From Acholeplasmatales bacterium (lineage in GTDB: Bacteria > Bacillota_I > Bacilli_A > Acholeplasmatales > Anaeroplasmataceae): a stretch of DNA of 8,352 bases. The notes under the pieces were generated by a model that saw only the letters and a program-made list of their open reading frames with translations, searched no databases and was not told the origin of the DNA. This document shows, in pieces, positions 1 to 5,305 of the stretch; position 1 is the stretch's first letter; each line of letters begins with the position of its first letter. Where the stretch lies: positions 1 to 8,352 of the forward strand of contig JAILBI010000256.1 in assembly GCA_024681175.1 (NCBI GenBank), read 5' to 3'. The translations under genes and the position numbers were made by a program.

Positions 1-16
1 TACTTAAAGGTTTTTA
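1..16 (+). terminator. Possible 3' half of an upstream gene's terminator
   Basis: Bases 3-15 (cttaaaggttttt) are identical to bases 1776-1788, the right arm and T-run of the complete terminator behind hipA. The left arm would lie before the window, so the hairpin cannot be verified. Its position, just before the hipBA control region, fits the end of a preceding transcription unit. Confidence 0.35.
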
Positions 17-42
17 ATTTATTCATAATTTTTATATCAAAA

Positions 43-56
43 TGCAACATATTGCA
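43..56. promoter_or_regulatory. Distal HipB-type operator (O1)
   Basis: A perfect inverted repeat, TGCAA-CATA-TTGCA, five-base arms with a four-base spacer. It lies about 100 bases before the hipB start. The core gcaacatattgcata occurs again at 85-99, exactly 41 bases further on, which is close to four helical turns, so two bound dimers would face the same side of the DNA. HipB-family repressors are known to bind paired palindromes upstream of their own operon. That these are HipB sites is inferred from position, symmetry and duplication. Confidence 0.6.
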
Positions 57-83
57 TATTATACAATAATTTTACTAATAATA

Positions 84-97
84 AGCAACATATTGCA
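84..97. promoter_or_regulatory. Proximal HipB-type operator (O2)
   Basis: Second copy of the palindrome, here GCAA-CATA-TTGC with perfect four-base arms; the outermost pair differs from O1. It overlaps the candidate -35 hexamer TTGCAT (93-98) of the hipB promoter, so a bound repressor would block RNA polymerase. The 15-base identity with O1 inside otherwise unconstrained A+T-rich sequence makes chance unlikely. Confidence 0.6.
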
Positions 98-121
98 TAA
101 TATATTAAAATGTAGTAAAAT
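93..121 (+). promoter_or_regulatory. Candidate hipBA promoter
   Basis: TTGCAT (93-98) and TAAAAT (116-121) are separated by 17 bases, a good sigma-A spacing. Transcription would start near 128, leaving only about a dozen bases before the ATG at 141 but still including the ribosome binding site. An alternative pairing uses TTTACT (71-76) with CATAAT (96-101) at a looser 19-base spacing and gives a longer leader. In both cases O2 overlaps a promoter element. In A+T-rich DNA such hexamers are common, so the exact start is uncertain. Confidence 0.4.
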
Positions 122-128
122 ATCTTTG

Positions 129-135
129 AAGGTGA
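129..135 (+). promoter_or_regulatory. Ribosome binding site fixing the hipB start
   Basis: AAGGTGA lies five bases before the ATG at 141. The upstream in-frame ATG at 42 has no such site, and its first codons run through both operators and the promoter. This decides the start at 141. Confidence 0.75.
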
Positions 136-140
136 TATAT

Positions 141-467
141 ATGAGAATTGATAATTTATATAATATGGATGTTATTTTAAAGGAAATAGGAAGAAGAATA
201 AGAGAATATAGAATAGGTTTATCTATTACTCAAAATGATTTTGCCAAAAAAGTGGGAGTATCAACTAGAACTATAAGTAGCATTGAAAATGGCTTAGATA
301 CGAGCTTTTCTACAATAATAAGAGTATTAGATGGCTTAAAGCTTATAACAAATTTAAATTTATTGGTTCCCGAAAAAGAAGAATATATCATTCAAGAGCA
401 TACTGAGAAAAAAAGATATAAAAAATCAAATAAAAAATCAGAATGGAAGTGGGGCGATGAGAAATGA
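141..467 (+). CDS. hipB: HipB-like XRE-family antitoxin / operon repressor
   Basis: A 108-residue cytoplasmic DNA-binding protein. A Cro/C1-type helix-turn-helix spans about residues 16-70. Its recognition core contains the family pattern LSITQNDFAKKVGVS (27-41) followed by TISSIENG (44-51). The C-terminal third is short, strongly basic and ends in WKWGDEK. The stop overlaps the hipA start (ATGA at 464-467), so the two are translationally coupled. In known HipBA systems HipB binds HipA, neutralises it, and represses the operon through palindromic operators, and two such palindromes lie just upstream. The frame is open back to an ATG at 42, but the start at 141 is preferred because of its ribosome binding site. 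Met9 (165) is a weaker alternative. The assignment rests on the XRE fold and the hipA neighbour. Confidence 0.85.
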   Translation: MRIDNLYNMDVILKEIGRRIREYRIGLSITQNDFAKKVGVSTRTISSIENGLDTSFSTIIRVLDGLKLITNLNLLVPEKEEYIIQEHTEKKRYKKSNKKSEWKWGDEK

Positions 468-1750
468 TTAAAGCAATAGTGAAAATGTGGGATACAAAAA
501 TTGGAGAAGTAACACAATTAGATGATGGCTATTGCATATTTAGTTATGATAAAGATTTTTTAAGATCAAATATACAAATATCCCCAATATATATGCCTCT
601 TTCAAATAATGAATATATTTTTAGAGATTTATCATATAAAACATTTTTAGGATTACCAGGGCTTTTGGCTGATTCACTTCCAGATAAATTTGGCACATCT
701 ATTTTAGCCGATTGGCTAGCTACAGATGGTAGAACCATTGATGACTTTGGTCCTGTAGAAAGATTATTATATATAGGCACAAGAGGCTTAGGAGCACTTG
801 AATATTTTCCTTCATATATAAAAAAAGAAACTAGTACAAATATCTATTTAGATAGAATTGTTGATTTATGTAATGATATATTAAATTCAGATAAGCATCT
901 TGGCGCTAAAGAAATGGATTTAAGAAATTTAATTAAGGTAGGAACATCAGCAGGTGGTGCAAGAGCAAAAGCAATTGTTGCCTATAATAGAGAACTTGAT
1001 AAATTTAAATCTGGTCAAATAGATGCAGGAGAAGGATATGACTATTATATTTTAAAATTTGACGGCATAACTAAAAATAAAGATAAAGACAAAATTGATT
1101 CTATTTACGCAACTAGAATAGAATATGCTTACTACTTAATGGCAATAAATTCAGGAATTAATATGTCTCCATCAGAATTGTTAATTAGAGATGATAAATA
1201 TCATTTTATGACAAAAAGATTTGATAGATATATTGACAATTTAGGTAATATGAAAAAAATTCATATGCAATCTTTATGTGCAATTAATCATTTAGCATTT
1301 GATAAAACAAGAATTTTTGGATATGAACAAACTGCCCAAATAATGAAAAAAATGGATATTGGTCAATCTGAAATAGAACAATTTTTTAGAAGAATGGTAT
1401 TTAATATTATGGTAAGAAATCAAGATGATCATGTCAAAAATATTTCATTTTTAATGGATAAAAATGGAAATTGGAGTCTTTCACCAGCATATGATATTAC
1501 ATATATGTATGATCCTACTGGCAAATGGACAAATGAACATCAAATGCTAGTAAATGGTAAAAGTAGTGATATTAATTTAAATGATATTTTTTCTGCAGGA
1601 AAAAACATGAATATTAGTGATATAAAAATGAAAAAAATCATTGAAGAAGTAAAAAATGAAATAAAGAAATTTGATTTTTATGCTTCAAAAGCTTTTCTTC
1701 CTAAAGAAATAATTGATGAAATTAAAAATAGTTTTGAATTATTAGATTAA
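464..1750 (+). CDS. hipA: HipA-family Ser/Thr kinase toxin
   Basis: A 428-residue protein, close to the usual HipA length (about 440), full length by motif content. Residues 1 to about 110 form the N-terminal HipA-coupling region. The glycine-rich phosphate loop VGTSAGGARAKA is at 159-170, and Ser162 sits where E. coli HipA autophosphorylates (Ser150). KRFDR is at 251-255, the catalytic loop RNQDDHVKN at 318-326, and the metal-binding SPAYDIT at 340-346. All key residues are present, so the kinase is expected to be active. HipA proteins phosphorylate a translation component (Glu-tRNA synthetase in E. coli) and cause growth arrest; the target here is unknown. The gene overlaps hipB by four bases and is followed at once by an intrinsic terminator, so hipBA is its own transcription unit. 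The sequence gives no sign of decay. Confidence 0.93.
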   Translation: MIKAIVKMWDTKIGEVTQLDDGYCIFSYDKDFLRSNIQISPIYMPLSNNEYIFRDLSYKTFLGLPGLLADSLPDKFGTSILADWLATDGRTIDDFGPVERLLYIGTRGLGALEYFPSYIKKETSTNIYLDRIVDLCNDILNSDKHLGAKEMDLRNLIKVGTSAGGARAKAIVAYNRELDKFKSGQIDAGEGYDYYILKFDGITKNKDKDKIDSIYATRIEYAYYLMAINSGINMSPSELLIRDDKYHFMTKRFDRYIDNLGNMKKIHMQSLCAINHLAFDKTRIFGYEQTAQIMKKMDIGQSEIEQFFRRMVFNIMVRNQDDHVKNISFLMDKNGNWSLSPAYDITYMYDPTGKWTNEHQMLVNGKSSDINLNDIFSAGKNMNISDIKMKKIIEEVKNEIKKFDFYASKAFLPKEIIDEIKNSFELLD

Positions 1751-1760
1751 ATAATTAAAG

Positions 1761-1790
1761 ACCTTTAAGAGTGTTCTTAAAGGTTTTTTT
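1761..1790 (+). terminator. Intrinsic terminator of hipBA
   Basis: A perfect 10-base-pair stem, ACCTTTAAGA and TCTTAAAGGT, with a GTGT loop, followed by an uninterrupted run of seven T (1784-1790). It begins ten bases after the hipA stop and separates hipBA from the sigma-factor operon. Confidence 0.9.
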
Positions 1791-1829
1791 AATGACTTAA
1801 TAGATTCTATTTAAATCATATATAAATAA

Positions 1830-1857
1830 TTGTATCATTAAAATAATATTATTTAAT
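1830..1857 (+). promoter_or_regulatory. Weak candidate promoter of the sigma-factor operon
   Basis: TTGTAT (1830-1835) and TTTAAT (1852-1857) are 16 bases apart. A perfect 14-base A+T palindrome (1841-1854) lies between and partly within them. A start near 1864 would place the hairpin at 1865-1879 at the very 5' end of the transcript. I see no clear ECF-type promoter (an AAC-containing -35 with a CGT-containing -10), so autoregulation by the encoded sigma factor is not shown by the sequence. Confidence 0.25.
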
Positions 1858-1864
1858 ATTAATG

Positions 1865-1885
1865 CACCCAAAAAGGGTGATTTTT
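1865..1885 (+). terminator. Leader hairpin with T-run (attenuator or terminator)
   Basis: CACCC (1865-1869) pairs with GGGTG (1875-1879) across an A5 loop, then A and five T follow. Four of the five pairs are G-C, which stands out in this A+T-rich gap. It lies between the hipBA terminator and the sigma-gene ribosome binding site, with no gene before it that needs ending. It could be a second stop for read-through from hipA, a 5' stabilising hairpin, or an attenuator of the operon. Confidence 0.45.
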
Positions 1886-1912
1886 AGTCTTATTAAGTGA
1901 AGAGGGTAAAAT

Positions 1913-2413
1913 ATGAGTTTAGAAAAGGATGTTAATATAAATAGTGATCTAGATAAACTATTTGAGAAGTATTACAAGACATATTCTAAACTTGTTTATT
2001 TCGTTGTCAATCGATTAATTGAGGATGAAATAGAAGCAGAGGATTTAACTAATGAAGTATTTCTTAATTTTTTTGAAAAATATAAAAATGAAAAAATTAG
2101 GAATGTCAAAGGGTATTTGACTGCTTCAGCAAGAAATATGTCTATAACATTTTTGAATAAAAAGAATAAGATGGTTATTGATAATGAATATATTAATAAT
2201 CTATCTGATAATAATGAAAAAAGTTATTATCATGAGCTTATAAAATCATTTAAAAAGCTATTAAATGATCTTGAATTAGAAATTGTTATAGATCATATTG
2301 TTTATGATGTAAAGCTTTCAACAATTGCAAAAGAGAAGGGTGTATCAAATAATACAATAAAAAGTATATACCGTAGAGCACTTAATAAATTAAAGAAAGG
2401 TCTTAATTTATAA
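1913..2413 (+). CDS. ECF-type RNA polymerase sigma factor
   Basis: A 166-residue sigma-70 family protein of the small two-domain ECF type. Region 2 spans about residues 17-85: region 2.2 carries EAEDLTNEVFLNFF (41-54), and the DNA-melting/-10-binding part carries VKGYLTASARNMSITFLNK (65-83). After an acidic linker (about 86-112), region 4 spans about 113-164, with the helix-turn-helix LSTIAKEKGVSNNTIKS (135-151) and a basic tail. No region 1 or 3 is present, as usual for ECF factors. The start is supported by AGAGGG six bases upstream. The next gene begins two bases after its stop and encodes a membrane protein with a short cytoplasmic tail, the usual place for the cognate anti-sigma factor. 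It presumably directs RNA polymerase to this operon or to protease/envelope-stress genes, but no target promoter is evident here. Confidence 0.88.
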   Translation: MSLEKDVNINSDLDKLFEKYYKTYSKLVYFVVNRLIEDEIEAEDLTNEVFLNFFEKYKNEKIRNVKGYLTASARNMSITFLNKKNKMVIDNEYINNLSDNNEKSYYHELIKSFKKLLNDLELEIVIDHIVYDVKLSTIAKEKGVSNNTIKSIYRRALNKLKKGLNL

Positions 2414-2414
2414 T

Positions 2415-3875
2415 ATGAAAAAAATAGAAAAAATGATATTAAATAATATTGATTCAAATATTAATAAGGAATTTGATTATAAAAAAATAAGAAATAATCT
2501 TAATTTAGATAAAGATACATATACTATAAAAGAAGGAAGAAAAAGAAGAAAAATAATAATTGCATTATCTTCAGTTTTATTTGCATCACTAATTGTAAGC
2601 ATATCTTTTATCATAAGAGGTCTTAATGAGGATGAGATTAAACTTAATAGATTTGGTTTTTATGTAACAGAAGGATTTGAAGATCAAAATGATTTACCAA
2701 AAATAACTGATTTTACTGTTTTTCCTAATACATATTATGAAGATGAAATATATTCTCAAGAAGGATATAGAAATTTTGTAACAAATTATAATAATTTTGC
2801 TGGAAAATATGCCCAATATTTTAAAGAAAATAATGAAAAAGACAATTTAATTGTTTCACCAATTGAAACATATGAGGCATTATTAAAATTATCTCAAATG
2901 ACAACAAAAGGATATGAAGATTTAGATATTGCAACTAATGTAACAAGAGAAGAAATAGATAATTATTCATTTCCGTTCTTTCTTTCAAATCAAGCTATAT
3001 ATTTTTCTGAATATGTAATGATTCCTAATGAGGTCTGGAGAGCAAGTGAAGACGATATTACATTATGGATGAGCAAAAAATTCAAATTTAATGAAGAAGG
3101 AAAACCATATGCAGAAGGATGTAGGTTATATCGTTCAGATTTTAATTCTATTACGCTTCTTGAAGCGGACATTAATAAAAGTTTAAAAACAAATTCAATC
3201 AAAATAAATATGGGTGATTCCTTATTTATTAATAATTTATTTCATGTCGATGATGATTGGGAATATAGCTTTAATGTAGTTGAAACAAACCTTAATTTTT
3301 ATAATTATGATGGTACGAAATCATCAAAAAGATTCATTGTTTCAAATAAAAATGATTCTTTTGTAAAGGGATATGACACATTTGTATTGTTCACAATTAA
3401 AACAGTACATAATTATTATCTAAGATTTATGCTACCAAAAGATGGTTATAGTGTAGATGATATATTTACAAATGATAATATTAATTTAAGTAATAGAAAT
3501 ATTTTAGATGATTATGATTATCAAAAGAATATTGTGTTTCCTGAATTAAATTTAAAAAGTGAAATAAATACAGAAAGCTTTTTAAAATATTCAGGTATAG
3601 ATTTAGATAATAATATGCGAAATTTAACTTTATTTCCTGATTATTATAAATTAAGTAATATTTATGATGTAGCAAAAATAAATATTACCGCCGAAGGAAT
3701 AAAAATAAATTTAAAAGAATCCAATTATTCACCAAAGGAAGTATCAATGCCAGGTTCTAGGGTTTTAATTGATCAGCCTTTCGGATTTTTAATTACTACT
3801 AATGATAGTAAGACTTCAAAAATAGAAGATAGAGAAGATAAAATATTATTTTCAGGTATAGTAAATAAATTATAG
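2415..3875 (+). CDS. Membrane-anchored serpin-domain protein, putative anti-sigma factor
   Basis: A 486-residue protein predicted N-in/C-out. Residues 1-46 are a charged cytoplasmic part ending in GRKRRK. A single membrane helix lies at about 47-69, and an extracellular domain follows. From about residue 118 on I recognise a divergent serpin by an ordered series of motifs: NLIVSPIETYEALLKLSQ (144-161, the SPLS helix region), GDSLFINNLFHVDDDWEYSF (267-286, the strand-3A NALYFKGxWxxxF region), RFMLPKDG (337-344), FPELNLKSE (375-383), VAKINITAEG (419-428, the reactive-loop hinge), DQPFGFLI (453-460) and ILFSGIVN (477-484). Length after the helix fits a whole serpin, though the region about 165-250 is poorly conserved. 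The hinge has bulky or charged residues (Ile429, Lys430, Ile431) where inhibitory serpins carry Thr/Glu/Ala, so classical inhibition is doubtful. The anti-sigma role is inferred from position directly after the sigma gene and from topology; there is no zinc-binding HxxxCxxC. It lacks a well-placed ribosome site (AAAGG is 14 bases away), suggesting translation coupled to the sigma gene. Confidence 0.72.
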   Translation: MKKIEKMILNNIDSNINKEFDYKKIRNNLNLDKDTYTIKEGRKRRKIIIALSSVLFASLIVSISFIIRGLNEDEIKLNRFGFYVTEGFEDQNDLPKITDFTVFPNTYYEDEIYSQEGYRNFVTNYNNFAGKYAQYFKENNEKDNLIVSPIETYEALLKLSQMTTKGYEDLDIATNVTREEIDNYSFPFFLSNQAIYFSEYVMIPNEVWRASEDDITLWMSKKFKFNEEGKPYAEGCRLYRSDFNSITLLEADINKSLKTNSIKINMGDSLFINNLFHVDDDWEYSFNVVETNLNFYNYDGTKSSKRFIVSNKNDSFVKGYDTFVLFTIKTVHNYYLRFMLPKDGYSVDDIFTNDNINLSNRNILDDYDYQKNIVFPELNLKSEINTESFLKYSGIDLDNNMRNLTLFPDYYKLSNIYDVAKINITAEGIKINLKESNYSPKEVSMPGSRVLIDQPFGFLITTNDSKTSKIEDREDKILFSGIVNKL

Positions 3876-3892
3876 AAAAGGGGGTATACTAT

Positions 3893-5305
3893 ATGAAAAA
3901 AATAGCGTTAGTTTTATCATTGTTTTTAAGTGTTTTCTTTTTAAATGTTTTAGCTTCATCCGCAGATGAATTTGAGGATGAGATTTTGTGCACATTCTTT
4001 GAAAATAAAGATAGTGTTGGAAGAACTATTTATAAATCAGAATGTACCTGCAATTATACTGAAATACAGGGAACTGATGAAGAAGAATTAGATTCTTTGG
4101 AAGGAATGAGTTTGAATCCTGGCGCTGGTATAAATAATATTATACCTAATGATAATAGAACTAGGATCACAAATGATAACCTTTATAATCAAAATCCATA
4201 TAATAAAGTTTGTATGATTGTTACAACTTTTGGTAATGATAATGTAACTTCATATGGAACTGGATTTTTAGTTGGGCCAAAAACAATAATGACTTCATGC
4301 CATAATTTATATCGACAAGGTGTAGGCTTTTACAATACTATTAGTGTTAAAATTGCTGAACATTATGATAATTCTGTTGGAACTTATGTGAATACTTATC
4401 AAGCATCTAATATAACAAATTATGAAATAGGTAATTATTGGTATTCAAATAATCCTGATGATGATTGGGCAATATTTAATTTAACAGGTAATGTATCTTT
4501 TCCTTATTTTTCAACAACATCAGAAGTTTTAAATAATAATGTTGTATTAAATACTTTAGGATATCAAGATGATTATAATCATGATCTTGGTATATCAAAT
4601 GGAAACGTTAATACTCCAGGTACTTATTCATTTAAGCATACCTGTGATACTACAGATCAAACATGCGGTGCTCCTATTAGAAATACATCAGGTAAAGTAG
4701 TAGGAATTGAATCGGATTATAATATTACAAATTATAATTATGGAAGTAAAATTTCAATTTATTTAATTGATAGAATTATGAATAGAATAAATGGTTCAGT
4801 AGTTGATAATGGTGTTCCTAACGATTTTGAATTATATGAAGATCAGTCAAGTGAATATACTCTTGAACACATAGTAACTGATGAAGATCCTATGTATTAT
4901 GAACAACCATATGAAGAAATATCTTTCTCTAATTTTGACAATTCTATTTATTATTATTTAAGCCTTGGATATAACACCTTGATGATTAAATATTCCCTTG
5001 ATTTAAGAGAAATAAATGATGGTTATCAAGAAATGTATGTTATGGATTATTCAGGAAATAATTTAGTTAATCCAATTCTTGATTTTGATTATGTCGAATA
5101 TGCGGTTGGAGATATTTATTCAAATTTCACATTTTATGCCGAAATTCCTTTAAATCAGCTTACAGATGATATAAGCATTTATTTAAGATTTGGCGCTAAT
5201 GGAAATTATGATGATGACTGGAAGTATAGGCATCTTTCATATAAATTTTATTTATCATATATGGATAGGGTATATAATGATTTGATTTGTGTGAATAATT
5301 TATGA
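3893..5305 (+). CDS. Secreted chymotrypsin-fold protease (V8/glutamyl-endopeptidase group) with Cys nucleophile
   Basis: A 470-residue exported protein. A signal peptide (residues 1 to about 24, basic start, hydrophobic core, ASSA end) is followed by a probable propeptide to about 82. The protease domain runs about 83-300 and matches S1B glutamyl endopeptidases in order: NDNRTRITN (87-95), GTGFLVGPKTIMTSCH with His137, DDDWAIFNL with Asp191, and DTTDQTCGAPI with Cys258, then GKVVGIES. The last block aligns without gaps to the family's GGxSGSPV block, so Cys258 (codon TGC, 4664-4666) replaces the nucleophilic Ser. Glu273 sits where V8 has the His that binds a P1 glutamate. The rest (about 310-470) is an acidic, aromatic-rich, probably beta-rich domain I do not recognise; it could be a targeting or binding module. 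AAAAGGGGG eight bases upstream is the strongest ribosome site in the operon, so this may be its most translated product. Its stop overlaps the next gene (ATGA). It could be a Cys-type protease or an inactive binding protein. Confidence 0.82.
   Translation: MKKIALVLSLFLSVFFLNVLASSADEFEDEILCTFFENKDSVGRTIYKSECTCNYTEIQGTDEEELDSLEGMSLNPGAGINNIIPNDNRTRITNDNLYNQNPYNKVCMIVTTFGNDNVTSYGTGFLVGPKTIMTSCHNLYRQGVGFYNTISVKIAEHYDNSVGTYVNTYQASNITNYEIGNYWYSNNPDDDWAIFNLTGNVSFPYFSTTSEVLNNNVVLNTLGYQDDYNHDLGISNGNVNTPGTYSFKHTCDTTDQTCGAPIRNTSGKVVGIESDYNITNYNYGSKISIYLIDRIMNRINGSVVDNGVPNDFELYEDQSSEYTLEHIVTDEDPMYYEQPYEEISFSNFDNSIYYYLSLGYNTLMIKYSLDLREINDGYQEMYVMDYSGNNLVNPILDFDYVEYAVGDIYSNFTFYAEIPLNQLTDDISIYLRFGANGNYDDDWKYRHLSYKFYLSYMDRVYNDLICVNNL

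Noticed and set aside
42..140. Longer hipB starting at the ATG at 42
   Set aside because: No ribosome binding site precedes it. The added 33 residues are translated from both operators and the promoter, while the ATG at 141 has AAGGTGA five bases before it and leads straight into the XRE domain.
544..780. Minus-strand open frame of 78 codons inside hipA
   Set aside because: It is antisense to a fully conserved kinase gene, has no domain, and is a by-product of coding bias.
1841..1854. Perfect 14-base palindrome aaataatattattt before the sigma gene
   Set aside because: It is made only of A and T in a very A+T-rich gap, where such palindromes arise by chance, and there is no second copy. I do not call it an operator.
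2415..2552. Zinc-binding anti-sigma (ZAS) domain
   Set aside because: The 46 cytoplasmic residues contain no Cys or His, so the HxxxCxxC motif is absent. Any anti-sigma function must be of a non-zinc type.
2990..3675. Two minus-strand open frames (2990-3202 and 3481-3675) inside the serpin gene
   Set aside because: Composition is low-complexity antisense of the serpin coding strand, with no recognisable domain or operon context.
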